The position numbers and the translations under genes are program-made. Below are positions 53,362 to 62,666 of a stretch of DNA of 64,000 nt, piece by piece (positions within the stretch are counted from its first letter, which is position 1; every line of letters starts with the position of its first letter). The notes under the pieces are model-generated. The model saw nothing but the letters and a program-made list of their open reading frames with translations, searched no databases and had not been told where the DNA came from. Source of the stretch: UMGS1901 sp934122115 (GTDB lineage Bacteria > Bacillota > Clostridia > TANB77 > CAG-508); assembly GCA_934122115.1 (NCBI GenBank), contig CAKOVU010000005.1, positions 15,349 through 79,348 on the forward strand, in the 5' to 3' direction.

Positions 53362-54051
53362 ATGCAAGAAAAACATCGGTTTAGGAATGTGATTCTGAAC
53401 GGTAAAACAATCAGTGGAACATTCGATTGTGAATTTTCTGATTCAACAATCATGCTTACAAAAGTTGAGGGATATGATTTAAAAAGGTATTTCTTCAACA
53501 TGGATGAAGAAAAGCAAGCAGCAGTTGAAAATTGGCTGTTTGGAGAAGTTGCCTCTGATGAAAGAGAAAAAGATTTCATTTCTCATGTGGCATTAGCTCT
53601 AAAAAAAGTAGAAAAAGATTATTGGATTTCCACAATAGAACCTTCTATTGCGGAAGACAAAAAAATCAAGTTCGAAATTGGAAAAAATCCGGCTGTTGGT
53701 ATTACAAAATATCAATGGCTTGGAATAGCTAAAAAATATGCTCCTGAATATGGTTCAAGGTTAGCAACATACTTTGAATTGATATTGTGGTATTGCTATA
53801 GAGCATATACAATGGATATCCATGTAAGAAAACTGTTGCAAAACTATAGGATAGAACTTGAGCTAGCTAAAACAGGTTCAAAAAATGTCCTAGGATTTAG
53901 CGATGGTATTACCAATACTGTCAAAGTTACGACTTTAGCTGGAAGACCTATACTTGTAGGCAAGCCATTTAACGGTGAAGGGAGTATAATAGATATAGAA
54001 ACAGATGGAGAACTGAAATTTTCTACTGGAGTAATTGTGCTCTCTGATTAA
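53362..54051 (+). CDS. Unknown 229-residue protein
   Basis: Soluble, with no signal peptide or membrane segment. Visible segments are a beta-rich N-terminus (about 1-50), a helical middle (about 50-110) and a Trp/Tyr-rich helical region (KYQWLGIAKKYAPEYGSRLA, then LWYCYRAYTMDIHVRKLLQNY), followed by a C-terminal beta part. I do not recognise the family. It uses somewhat more C-ending codons (ATC, TTC, GTC) than its neighbours, which may hint at recent transfer. GGGAGG precedes the ATG. A perfect palindromic terminator follows. Confidence 0.7.
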   Translation: MQEKHRFRNVILNGKTISGTFDCEFSDSTIMLTKVEGYDLKRYFFNMDEEKQAAVENWLFGEVASDEREKDFISHVALALKKVEKDYWISTIEPSIAEDKKIKFEIGKNPAVGITKYQWLGIAKKYAPEYGSRLATYFELILWYCYRAYTMDIHVRKLLQNYRIELELAKTGSKNVLGFSDGITNTVKVTTLAGRPILVGKPFNGEGSIIDIETDGELKFSTGVIVLSD

Positions 54052-54060
54052 TTAATTTAG

Positions 54061-54105
54061 CCCCACCTTTGAAATTTCAAAGGTGGGAGTTTTAACGTTT
54101 TTTAT
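54061..54105 (+). terminator. Terminator after the unknown 229-residue gene
   Basis: CCCACCTTTGAAA and TTTCAAAGGTGGG form a 13-bp perfect palindrome at 54062-54087, followed by AGTTTT and later TTTTTT, 9 bp after the stop. Confidence 0.88.
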
Positions 54106-54161
54106 GTAAAAACATATTATATAACATAATATATAAAAATAAGAGAGGCAAAGGTGATAAT

Positions 54162-55418
54162 ATGTGCTGTTACATAATAGATGGAGGAAAGAAATTAGAT
54201 GGAATCGTTAAAGTATCAGGTTCAAAAAATGCTGCACTTCCAATAATATCAGCTGCGATTCTAAATGGAGGAATTAGCAAATTATATAATATTCCTAATA
54301 TTCATGATACAAGAATAACTTTGGAAATACTAAAATATTTAGGTTGCAAAGTTAATAAAAATAATGATAAAATAGAAATAAATTCTAAAAATATAACAAA
54401 AAAAGATATTCCAGAAAAGCTTATGAGAGAAATGAGGTCAACTGTAATTATAGCAGGAGCATTGCTGGGCAGATTTAAGGAAGTTATATTTTCATATCCA
54501 GGAGGATGTGATATAGGAGCAAGACCGATTGACTTGCATTTGAAAGCTTTCAAAAAATTAGGAGTAAATATTACAGAAGAATATGGATTTATTAAGTGCA
54601 AATGTGATAAAATAGTAGGTGCAAATATAGACTTAGATTTTCCAAGTGTAGGTGCGACAGAAAATGTTATTTTAGCATCAATTTATTGCGAAGGAAAAAC
54701 GGTAATTACAAATGCTGCAAAGGAACCAGAAATAATAGATTTAAGCAATATGCTAAATAAAATGGGAGCAAATATTCAAGGAGCAGGAACAAATGTAATA
54801 GAAATAACAGGAGTTCAAAAATTAAAAAATGTAGGATATAGAATAATTGCTGATAGAATTGAAGCTGGTACATTACTATGTGCTGCCGCTATAACAGGTG
54901 GCAAAGTAAAAATTACTAATATGAATCCAGAACATATAACGGCCGTTCTATCTAAATTAGAAGAAACTGGCTGCAAATTGGAAATTGGAGATAACTTTGT
55001 ACAATTAGTTGCTCCAAAAAGACTAAAAGCAGTAGAAATAAAAACATTACCATATCCGGGATTCCCAACAGATATGCAATCAATATTTGGAAGTATACTA
55101 ACGATTGCAAGGGGAACATCAATAATAACGGAAAATATATTTGAAAATAGGTTTAAATATGCTACAGAATTAAATAGAATGGGAGCAAAAACTAAAACAG
55201 AAGGAAAAACGCTAATAATATCAGGCACAAGAAAACTAACAGCTGCAAGTGTAAGTAGTACGGACCTTAGAGGAGGGGCAGCGCTTGTATTAGCTGGGCT
55301 AGTGGCAAAGGGAAAAACAAAAGTGGATAATATAGATTACATCTTAAGAGGATATGAAGGATTAGATAAAAAATTAAGTTTATTAGGAGCTACAATAAAA
55401 AGACAAGAAGGTGATTAA
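54162..55418 (+). CDS. murA: UDP-N-acetylglucosamine 1-carboxyvinyltransferase
   Basis: 418 residues. MurA adds enolpyruvate to UDP-GlcNAc, the first step of peptidoglycan precursor synthesis. K22 and N23 in SGSKNAA and the catalytic Cys116 in YPGGCDIGARP are present; Cys rather than Asp there predicts fosfomycin sensitivity. AAAGGTGATAAT precedes the ATG. Its stop abuts the divIB start, so it begins the division operon. Confidence 0.96.
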   Translation: MCCYIIDGGKKLDGIVKVSGSKNAALPIISAAILNGGISKLYNIPNIHDTRITLEILKYLGCKVNKNNDKIEINSKNITKKDIPEKLMREMRSTVIIAGALLGRFKEVIFSYPGGCDIGARPIDLHLKAFKKLGVNITEEYGFIKCKCDKIVGANIDLDFPSVGATENVILASIYCEGKTVITNAAKEPEIIDLSNMLNKMGANIQGAGTNVIEITGVQKLKNVGYRIIADRIEAGTLLCAAAITGGKVKITNMNPEHITAVLSKLEETGCKLEIGDNFVQLVAPKRLKAVEIKTLPYPGFPTDMQSIFGSILTIARGTSIITENIFENRFKYATELNRMGAKTKTEGKTLIISGTRKLTAASVSSTDLRGGAALVLAGLVAKGKTKVDNIDYILRGYEGLDKKLSLLGATIKRQEGD

Positions 55419-56435
55419 ATGAGAATAAAAAAAGATAAAAGAGATTTATATAATTTTGAAGTTGAAGAGGAAAAAGAGAGAAAAAAGAAGAGAAAGAAAA
55501 ATAAAAAAATAGACGATACCAAAAAAGTTAGAAAAATAAATCCGGATAACGAAATAATAATAGGAGTTACAAGGTATCCATCACCTGAAGAAAAAAATAA
55601 AAAGAGTAGTAAAAAAACAAAAGATAAAAGACCTAAAAAGGTAATATCTAAGAATAAAGAGATAACTGAATATACAAAAAATAAGCAAGGAAAAAAGGTC
55701 AGTATTATAGGTAAAATATTAAAATGGACAAGCCTATTTTTAGTATTTATAGCGATGATAGTATTTGCAACAGTATCACCAATATTCAATATAACGGAAG
55801 TTGATGTAACAGGAAATAAAAGATTATCTAAAGAACAGGTTGTTGATTTATCTGGAATTGAAACTGATGAAAATATTTTTAAAGAAAATTTAAGCAGCTC
55901 AAAAAAGTCAATAAAACAAAGTGGATATATAGAAAATGTAAATATTAAAAGGATATTGCCAAATAAAGTAGAAATAAATATAGTAGAAAGAGAAGCCACT
56001 TTTGCAAGTGAATTTGGAAATGGATACATATATCTTAATAACCAAGGATATATTTTAGAAATAAACGAAAAGAATGATAATTTGCCAGAGCTTGTAGGGT
56101 TAAGCACTAGTGGAGAAAGCGTTGCAGAGGGTAATAGGCTTAATAATACAGATTTAAAGAAATTAAGCGTAGTATTAAAAATAATGTCTACTGCAAATGT
56201 GAAGAATATATTTAGTTTAATTAATAGAATAGACGTTACAGATGAAAGCAATTATAAATTATATTTTGATTCGGAGCAGAAGGTAGCATATTTGGGAGAT
56301 TGCTCAGATTTGGAAACTAGAATGCTTTATTTAGCTTCAATATTGGAAAAAGAAAAAGGAAATCCTGGAGAGATTTTTGTGAATATAAACTTAAATACAG
56401 ATGATGCTTTCTTTAGAGAAAGTGTACAACGTTAG
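55419..56435 (+). CDS. divIB: Cell division protein FtsQ/DivIB
   Basis: 338 residues. The cytoplasmic N-terminus (about 95 residues) is exceptionally Lys-rich; one membrane helix lies at about 97-118, followed by a POTRA domain (FNITEVDVTGNKRLSKEQVV onward) and the FtsQ/DivIB beta domain (EREATFASEFGNGYIYLNNQG). DivIB joins FtsL and FtsB (DivIC) in the divisome. AAGGTGATTAA precedes the ATG, which directly follows the murA stop. Confidence 0.93.
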   Translation: MRIKKDKRDLYNFEVEEEKERKKKRKKNKKIDDTKKVRKINPDNEIIIGVTRYPSPEEKNKKSSKKTKDKRPKKVISKNKEITEYTKNKQGKKVSIIGKILKWTSLFLVFIAMIVFATVSPIFNITEVDVTGNKRLSKEQVVDLSGIETDENIFKENLSSSKKSIKQSGYIENVNIKRILPNKVEINIVEREATFASEFGNGYIYLNNQGYILEINEKNDNLPELVGLSTSGESVAEGNRLNNTDLKKLSVVLKIMSTANVKNIFSLINRIDVTDESNYKLYFDSEQKVAYLGDCSDLETRMLYLASILEKEKGNPGEIFVNINLNTDDAFFRESVQR

Positions 56436-56451
56436 AAAGGGAGGTACACTA

Positions 56452-57180
56452 GTGAACAAAAAACAAATAGCAATTATATTAGGGATTGTATGTTTTTTAT
56501 TAACTATAGGAATATGCATACAAGTAAAAACAATAAAAAATGCAAACAAAGTAGTTGGTCAAACATTTACAAATAATGATTTAAGAGACCAGGTACTAAG
56601 ATGGAAAGAAAGATACGATACTGCATATAAAGATTTGCAAGAAGCGGAAAAAACATTAGAGAATGTTAGACAAACTGCTACAGCAGATAAGGATGAAGAA
56701 AAAGATAAAGAGAAAGAATTAAAAAACAATAATATGTTGATAGGGTTAACTAATGTTACTGGAGAAGGAGTAATAGTTACAATAAAAGACGACCCCTCAG
56801 TTACAGTGGATACAATTAGCCCTACTGATGATATAAGCAGGCACATTGTGCATGATGCCGATATAAAATCAATAGTTAATGAGCTAAAAAATGCAGGCGC
56901 AGAAGCTATATCAATAAATGGCCAAAGAATAGTATCTACAACTTCTATTACATGTGAAGGAAATGTGATTAATATAAATGGAGAGAAGGTTAGCTCACCA
57001 TTCGTAATTAAAGCAATAGGGCAATCATTAAGAATGTATTCAGCACTAATGAGAGGCGGCGGATATGTGCAGGTTCTAAATGCAGCAGGAACGCCAACTA
57101 CTGTTAAACAAGCAGATAATATACAAATACCTAAATTTACAGGTATAATAAGTTCAAAATATTTAAAATATGTAGAATAA
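56452..57180 (+). CDS. DUF881 family protein 1 (YlxW/YlxX type)
   Basis: 242 residues from a GTG start with GGGAGG upstream. An N-terminal membrane helix (about 4-22), a coiled-coil segment (about 40-85), then the DUF881 domain (GLTNVTGEGVIVTIKD, then IVNELKNAGAEAISINGQRI). These proteins lie next to divIB and sbp in Bacillus and are thought to act in division or septation. The upstream in-frame ATG at 56401 overlaps divIB and is rejected. A second, paralogous copy follows. Confidence 0.88.
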   Translation: MNKKQIAIILGIVCFLLTIGICIQVKTIKNANKVVGQTFTNNDLRDQVLRWKERYDTAYKDLQEAEKTLENVRQTATADKDEEKDKEKELKNNNMLIGLTNVTGEGVIVTIKDDPSVTVDTISPTDDISRHIVHDADIKSIVNELKNAGAEAISINGQRIVSTTSITCEGNVININGEKVSSPFVIKAIGQSLRMYSALMRGGGYVQVLNAAGTPTTVKQADNIQIPKFTGIISSKYLKYVE

Positions 57181-57202
57181 TAAAAGGAAACGGTGAGGCA
57201 TA

Positions 57203-57940
57203 TTGAAATTGAAAAACAAAAAAATTAAATTGAATATGACTAAAGAGAATATAACGATGGCGCTAAGCATATTGGCTGTTACTATTTTATTTATATCTGT
57301 TTTATTGGTGCAGTTTAAAACTGTGGAAGAGGTAAATGAAACTGATATAGAAAACATGAGAGAAACAGAGCTAAGAGAACAGCTTTCATCATGGAAAAGC
57401 AAATATGAAGAAACAAGCCAGAAATTAGATGATGTTAATTCAAAAATAGATGAATATAATCAAAAAATAGAATCAAATGAAGAATCATCTGAACTACTAG
57501 ATAAGGAATTACTACAATCTAAAATATTGCTAGGAACAACAGATGTAAGTGGAGAAGGAATAGTAATTACTTTAGAGGATACAGACGAATCTTCTGTTAA
57601 TGCTTATGATTTGTTAGAATTAGTAAATGAGCTAAGAGAAGCGGGAGCAGAAGCTATATCTATTAATAATGTAAGAATAATTGCAACTACTGATATAGTG
57701 GATATTATGGAGAAGTATATTTTAATAAAACCAAAACAAAGAATATCATCACCATATACTATAAAAGCCATAGGTAATCAAACTTATTTGGTAAGTACAT
57801 TAAGCTTGAAAGATACAGGATATATTGATATACACAAGCATAGTGGGCAATCAATAAAAGTGGAGAAACAAAAGAATGTTACAATACCAAAATATACAGG
57901 TAATATAGAAATACAATATATGAAGGAGGACGGAGAATAA
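57203..57940 (+). CDS. DUF881 family protein 2 (YlxW/YlxX type)
   Basis: 245 residues from a TTG start with GGTGAGG upstream. It has the same layout as its neighbour: membrane helix (about 17-36), coiled coil (about 50-105) and DUF881 domain (TTDVSGEGIVITLED, then LVNELREAGAEAISINNVRI). It ends at the first base of the sbp start (1-bp overlap), showing tight coupling. Confidence 0.88.
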   Translation: MKLKNKKIKLNMTKENITMALSILAVTILFISVLLVQFKTVEEVNETDIENMRETELREQLSSWKSKYEETSQKLDDVNSKIDEYNQKIESNEESSELLDKELLQSKILLGTTDVSGEGIVITLEDTDESSVNAYDLLELVNELREAGAEAISINNVRIIATTDIVDIMEKYILIKPKQRISSPYTIKAIGNQTYLVSTLSLKDTGYIDIHKHSGQSIKVEKQKNVTIPKYTGNIEIQYMKEDGE

Positions 57941-58320
57941 TGGTACTAATTGCAATAATACTAGGATGTGTACTAGGAGTAGTAATAGGTTTGTATGCAC
58001 CAATGATTTCGTATACATATTCAGGATACTTAGCTATTGCTATAGTGGCTGCGTTAGATTCTGTATTTGGAGGAATTTTAGCAACAGTAAAGAAGAATTT
58101 TAATCTTACAATTTTCTTAACAGGATTTTTCGGGAATGCAATTTTGGCAATCTTATTAACTATATTAGGTGAAAAATTGAATGTTGACATTTATTTAGCC
58201 GCTATTGTAGTTTTTGTTGGAAGAATATTCACAAATCTTGCAATTATACGTAGATATTATGTGGATAAACTTATGAAAAAAATGGAAAAAAACAAGCAAA
58301 AAAAGGAAGAAAATAATTAG
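57940..58320 (+). CDS. sbp: Small basic protein Sbp (DUF1290)
   Basis: 126 residues with about four membrane helices and a Lys-rich tail. The conserved segment ALDSVFGGILATVKKNFN identifies DUF1290/Sbp, always next to ftsA and ftsZ in Firmicutes; the function is not established. GGAGGACGGAGAATA precedes the ATG. It closes the murA operon; ftsA has its own promoter 78 bp further on. Confidence 0.92.
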   Translation: MVLIAIILGCVLGVVIGLYAPMISYTYSGYLAIAIVAALDSVFGGILATVKKNFNLTIFLTGFFGNAILAILLTILGEKLNVDIYLAAIVVFVGRIFTNLAIIRRYYVDKLMKKMEKNKQKKEENN

Positions 58321-58397
58321 AAAAAATATCGAAAAAAGTCAAATAAAATACTGTTACTACATTATTACAATAATATTACAAAAATGTGACAAAACTA

Positions 58398-58426
58398 TTG
58401 ACTTTTTTGGTGAAATATAATATTCT
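58398..58426 (+). promoter_or_regulatory. Promoter of ftsA-ftsZ
   Basis: TTGACT (58398-58403), 17-bp spacer, TATTCT (58421-58426), 38 bp before the ftsA start. A TATAAT-like sequence lies closer but with too short a spacer. Confidence 0.6.
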
Positions 58427-58464
58427 TATCTAGAAGTAAAAGCAATAAATTGGAGGAGTTAATT

Positions 58465-59691
58465 TTGGCTATCGGGGACATAATAGTTGGCATTGATATT
58501 GGATCTTCTAAAGTTAGCTTAGTAATGGGAAAAATCAATAATTTTAATCAAATCGAACTATTACATTCTGCAGAGCAAAAATGCAATGGAATAAAAAAGA
58601 ACAAGATTATTGATGAAGATGAAATAGCAAGAGCCATAGCAAAAACAATAGAGGAAACAGAAAAAGAAACAGAATTAAGAATAAATTCAGCATATTTAAC
58701 TATACCTGGTAAATATGTTACAATTGTACAAAATAATGTAAAAAAAGAGATTAAAGATAAATACTCGGGAGTATCAATGAAAGATGTTTCATCAGCACTT
58801 ATGCAAGTAAAAGACATTGATATACCAGAAGGCCAAAGTATTATAGATATAGTAACAGATAAATTTATGCTAGATGATGGCAGAAAAGTTGATGACCCTG
58901 TAGGAAATTTAGTTTCTTCTTTTATTATAAATGCTCAAGTTATATTGGGAGATAGAGAATATATAAGGCAAATATCAAATATCTGCAAAAAAGCTGATTT
59001 AGATATTGATGGAATAATCCCAATAACACTAGCAGAAAGAAATTTAATATTAGATAACAACGAATTAAATGATAATGTAATGATAGTGGATATAGGTTAT
59101 GGAAATACAGAGATTGGAATATTTGAGGGAGGAGCCTTTAGATATACAAACACTATTCCACTAGGAGGAGAAAACATTACTAAAGATATTCAGCTAGTAT
59201 TAAATATTTCAGAAGAAGAAGCCGAAAGGCTAAAGAGGCAATATGGCTTAGCAATGAAATCATATATAGATAATGATAATGAAATAGTTTTGAATACTTG
59301 CGAGGACGCAAAAAATAAAGTTATAAAAAGTTCTGAGTTAATAGAAATAATAGAAGCAAGAATAGAGGAAATATTTACATTAATAAATAAAGATATTACA
59401 AACCAAGGAATAAAACCACTAATAAATAATGTCATATTAACAGGGCAGGGAATTACAAACATAAATAAAAGTGATGTTGCAGGCAAGGTAATATTAAATA
59501 TTCCAGTTAAATTTGCTACAGGCAGGTTAACAAGCGCAATAAAGCCAATGTATAGAACAGCATATGCCTTGGTAAGATATATTGCAGCAAGGCCTTTTGC
59601 AAAAAATGTATCTAGCAGTATAGATACTAATTCGGAAGAAAACATATTAAAGAAAATACTAGAAAAAGTAAAAGAATTCTTTTATTCTTAA
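58465..59691 (+). CDS. ftsA: Cell division protein FtsA
   Basis: 408 residues from a TTG start. FtsA is an actin-like ATPase that tethers FtsZ to the membrane. The actin-fold motifs are IVGIDIGSSKVSLV, IVDIGYGNTEIGIF and the C-terminal GRLTSAIKP; the end (ILKKILEKVKEFFYS) is the amphipathic membrane-targeting helix. GGAGGAG at 58452-58458 is correctly spaced for the TTG at 58465 and overlaps the alternative TTG at 58450. ftsZ follows 54 bp later. Confidence 0.95.
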   Translation: MAIGDIIVGIDIGSSKVSLVMGKINNFNQIELLHSAEQKCNGIKKNKIIDEDEIARAIAKTIEETEKETELRINSAYLTIPGKYVTIVQNNVKKEIKDKYSGVSMKDVSSALMQVKDIDIPEGQSIIDIVTDKFMLDDGRKVDDPVGNLVSSFIINAQVILGDREYIRQISNICKKADLDIDGIIPITLAERNLILDNNELNDNVMIVDIGYGNTEIGIFEGGAFRYTNTIPLGGENITKDIQLVLNISEEEAERLKRQYGLAMKSYIDNDNEIVLNTCEDAKNKVIKSSELIEIIEARIEEIFTLINKDITNQGIKPLINNVILTGQGITNINKSDVAGKVILNIPVKFATGRLTSAIKPMYRTAYALVRYIAARPFAKNVSSSIDTNSEENILKKILEKVKEFFYS

Positions 59692-59745
59692 AGAAAAAAT
59701 ATATGAAATACAGTAAAAAATATAAAAATAGGGAGGATTAACTTT

Positions 59746-60849
59746 ATGATAATGGACAGTGCTGACGATAATACAATGTTAGATGGAACAGCAACAATAA
59801 AAGTAATAGGAGTAGGTGGAGCTGGAACTAATGCGGTAAATAGAATGGTTGACTCTGGAATAAGAGGAGTTGAATTTATAGCAGTAAATACAGATAGACA
59901 AGCTTTATTACTATCAAAAGCTGGATCTAAAATACAAATAGGTGAAAAAATCACAAGAGGATTAGGAGCAGGAGCTAATCCAGATATAGGAGCTCAAGCT
60001 GCAGAAGAAAGCAAAGCAGAAATAGCAGAAGCATTAAGAGGAGCAGACATGGTATTTGTTACAGCTGGAATGGGCGGTGGAACAGGTACAGGAGCAGCAC
60101 CAATAGTAGCTGCTGCTGCAAAGGAAATGGGAATATTAACAATAGGTGTTGTTACAAAACCATTTACATTTGAAGGAAAAAAACGTTTAACACAAGCAGA
60201 TAGAGGAATTGAAAGTTTAAAAGGTAAGGTAGATACTTTAGTTGTTATTCCAAACGATAAATTATTACAAATAATAGACAGAAAAACATCTATAGTAGAA
60301 GCTTTTAAAATGGCTGATGATGTTTTAAGACAAGGTGTACAAGGAATATCAGATTTAATTGCAATTCCAGGTCTTGTAAACTTAGACTTTGCAGATGTAA
60401 AAACAATAATGCTAAATACAGGAATGGCACATATGGGAATTGGTAGAGCTTCAGGAGAAAATAGGGCTGAAGATGCAGCGAAACAAGCAATTCAAAGTCC
60501 ATTATTAGAAACATCAATAGAAGGAGCAAGAGGTGTTATTATAAATATTACTGGTGGAGCAAACTTAGGCCTACATGAAGTTAATACTGCAGCAGAATTA
60601 GTACAAAGAAGTGTTGATCCAGAAGCTAATATTATATTTGGTGCCGTAATTGATGAAAGCTTGGATGAAGATATTACAATCACAGTAATAGCAACAGGCT
60701 TTGAAAAAGATGAAAAAACAGTACCAACAATAGGAGATATAACAAATAGCAAAACATGGTCAACTAAATCAACAAGCGTTTCAGATAATTCGAATTCATC
60801 AAACGATTTAGATATTCCAACATTCTTAAGAAATAATAAAAGAAAATAA
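59746..60849 (+). CDS. ftsZ: Cell division protein FtsZ
   Basis: 367 residues, a tubulin-like GTPase that forms the Z ring. The GTP-binding GGGTGTG motif lies at about residues 110-116 and the N-terminal VIGVGGAGTNAVNRM is intact. A short linker leads to the C-terminal peptide DLDIPTFLRNNKRK, which binds FtsA. GGGAGGATTAACTTT precedes the ATG. A strong terminator follows. Confidence 0.98.
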   Translation: MIMDSADDNTMLDGTATIKVIGVGGAGTNAVNRMVDSGIRGVEFIAVNTDRQALLLSKAGSKIQIGEKITRGLGAGANPDIGAQAAEESKAEIAEALRGADMVFVTAGMGGGTGTGAAPIVAAAAKEMGILTIGVVTKPFTFEGKKRLTQADRGIESLKGKVDTLVVIPNDKLLQIIDRKTSIVEAFKMADDVLRQGVQGISDLIAIPGLVNLDFADVKTIMLNTGMAHMGIGRASGENRAEDAAKQAIQSPLLETSIEGARGVIINITGGANLGLHEVNTAAELVQRSVDPEANIIFGAVIDESLDEDITITVIATGFEKDEKTVPTIGDITNSKTWSTKSTSVSDNSNSSNDLDIPTFLRNNKRK

Positions 60850-60869
60850 TAAATAATAGAAAAATAAAA

Positions 60870-60905
60870 GAAATAATCACAATATGTAGATTATTTCTTT
60901 TTTTC
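60870..60905 (+). terminator. Terminator of ftsA-ftsZ
   Basis: GAAATAATC pairs perfectly with GATTATTTC around a 10-nt loop and is followed by eight T residues. Confidence 0.92.
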
Positions 60906-60973
60906 GTGCCTACAAAATGACAAGTTTTTAATGAAATATAGAGTATAATAAATGCACAAATTGGGAGGAAAAA

Positions 60974-61888
60974 TTGAAAATCTATCTAGATATAATTTTA
61001 TTTGAAAACTTGTGTATGAATTATATTATATTGTGTGCAACTGGAATCGTAATGAAAAGCAAAATAAAGCATATAAAATTAATAATATCAAGTTTGATAG
61101 GCAGTCTTTATGCAATAGTGGTGTATTTAAAAATTTCGAATTTCACTTCTAATATTATAATGAAGATTGTTTTATCAATAGTAATGATATGGGTAGCGTT
61201 TGATTGTAAGAACTTTAAGAACATGTTCAAGTATTTATTAATGTTTTACTTAATCTCATTTGTATTTGGAGGTTGTTCTTTTGCACTGATTTATTTTGTG
61301 AAACCAGAAAACATTAAAATAAGAAATGGAGTGTTAGTAGGTCTTTATCCAATAAAAGTAACACTCATAGCAGGAGCAATAGCATTTATAGTAATTCAAA
61401 TAGCTTTTAAGATTACAAAAAATAAATTGTCTGCAAATGATATGATGTGTTTTATTGAATTATATTTTGAAGGTAAAAAAATAAAAATCAAAGCACTAAT
61501 AGATTCGGGAAATATGTTAAAAGAACCTATTAGTGGATATCCAGTAATCGTAGTTGAAAGAGACAAGATTGAATCAATACTACCGTCAAAATTAATTAAA
61601 TTAATTAATAATATAGAAAGAGGTGAGCAAAAAGAACAAGAAATAAATGAGTTTAGTAGAAAAATAAGATTGATACCATTTTCATCTTTAGGAAAGCAAA
61701 ATGGTATGCTAATAGGGATTAAAATGGAAAAAATAAAAATAGATTTCAAAGATACACCGATATATGTAAATAATGTAATAGCAGGGATATATAATAAAAA
61801 ATTAACAAAAGAGAATAAGTATAATGCCCTAATAGGAATAGAATTAATAGGGGAGAGTGAAGAGAATGAATATATTTCAAGTTATTAG
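60974..61888 (+). CDS. spoIIGA: Sporulation sigma-E processing peptidase SpoIIGA
   Basis: 304 residues from a TTG start with GGGAGG upstream. About five membrane helices in the N-terminal 150 residues precede an aspartic-protease-like domain with D177 in KALIDSGNMLKEP, the catalytic motif that activates pro-sigma E in the mother cell. The gene overlaps sigE by 23 bp, as expected for the spoIIG operon. Confidence 0.95.
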   Translation: MKIYLDIILFENLCMNYIILCATGIVMKSKIKHIKLIISSLIGSLYAIVVYLKISNFTSNIIMKIVLSIVMIWVAFDCKNFKNMFKYLLMFYLISFVFGGCSFALIYFVKPENIKIRNGVLVGLYPIKVTLIAGAIAFIVIQIAFKITKNKLSANDMMCFIELYFEGKKIKIKALIDSGNMLKEPISGYPVIVVERDKIESILPSKLIKLINNIERGEQKEQEINEFSRKIRLIPFSSLGKQNGMLIGIKMEKIKIDFKDTPIYVNNVIAGIYNKKLTKENKYNALIGIELIGESEENEYISSY

Positions 61889-62597
61889 AAAAAATTTGAA
61901 TACTATTATAGTAAAGTATAAGAAAGATGACAACATAGAAGAGATGCCGATATTCTACATAGGAGGTAGCCAAACGTTACCACCACCATTATTACCGGAA
62001 GAAGAGAAAAAGGAATTAGAGAAACTTGCCAATGGTGATGAAAGTGTGAGACAAACTTTAGTAGAACGAAATTTGAGATTGGTTGTTTATATAGCAAAGA
62101 AATTTGAGAATACGGGGATAGGAATAGAAGACCTTATTTCTATTGGGACAATAGGGTTAATGAAGGCAATTAATACATACAATACAACTAAAAATATAAA
62201 ATTGGCTACATATGCATCTAGATGTATAGAAAATGAAATTTTAATGTTTTTAAGAAGAAGCAATAAATTAAAAATAGAAATATCAATAGATGAGCCACTT
62301 AACCAGGATGGAGATGGCAATGAATTATTGCTATCAGACATATTGGGGACGGAACCTGATATAGCTTCTAAAAATTTGGAAGATGAAGTGGATAAAAAAT
62401 TGCTAAGAGCATCTATAGAAAAGCTAAATAATAGAGAAAGAAATATAATGGAACTTAGATTTGGTTTTATAACTGGAAAGGAAAGAACACAAAAAGAAGT
62501 TGCTGATATGCTAGGAATATCACAAAGCTATATATCCAGACTAGAGAAAAAGATAATTAGTAAAATGAGAAAGGATATAATGAGTAAAACTGGATAA
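61866..62597 (+). CDS. sigE: RNA polymerase sporulation sigma factor E (pro-form)
   Basis: 243 residues. This is the first mother-cell sigma factor. The N-terminal pro-sequence runs to about YIGGS near residues 32-36, followed by the conserved LPPPLLPEEE; regions 2 and 4 (GIGIEDLISIGTIGLMKAINT; TQKEVADMLGISQSYISRLEKK) are complete. GGGGAGAG at 61850-61857 sets the start at ATG 61866 inside spoIIGA. Confidence 0.96.
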   Translation: MNIFQVIRKNLNTIIVKYKKDDNIEEMPIFYIGGSQTLPPPLLPEEEKKELEKLANGDESVRQTLVERNLRLVVYIAKKFENTGIGIEDLISIGTIGLMKAINTYNTTKNIKLATYASRCIENEILMFLRRSNKLKIEISIDEPLNQDGDGNELLLSDILGTEPDIASKNLEDEVDKKLLRASIEKLNNRERNIMELRFGFITGKERTQKEVADMLGISQSYISRLEKKIISKMRKDIMSKTG

Positions 62598-62609
62598 AGT
62601 TGAGTATAA

Positions 62610-62663
62610 AAAACCTCATTTTGGAAATAATTAGAATAAGATTATTTATCAAAAGGAGGTTTT
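62610..62663 (+). promoter_or_regulatory. Hairpin that sequesters the sigG ribosome site
   Basis: AAAACCTC and TTTTG (62610-62623) pair with CAAAAG and GAGGTTTT (62650-62663). The GGAGG of sigG lies within the right arm. On mRNA read through from sigE this would block sigG translation; an mRNA starting inside the hairpin would be free. A similar delay device is known for sigG in Bacillus subtilis. Confidence 0.6.
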
Positions 62664-62666
62664 GTT

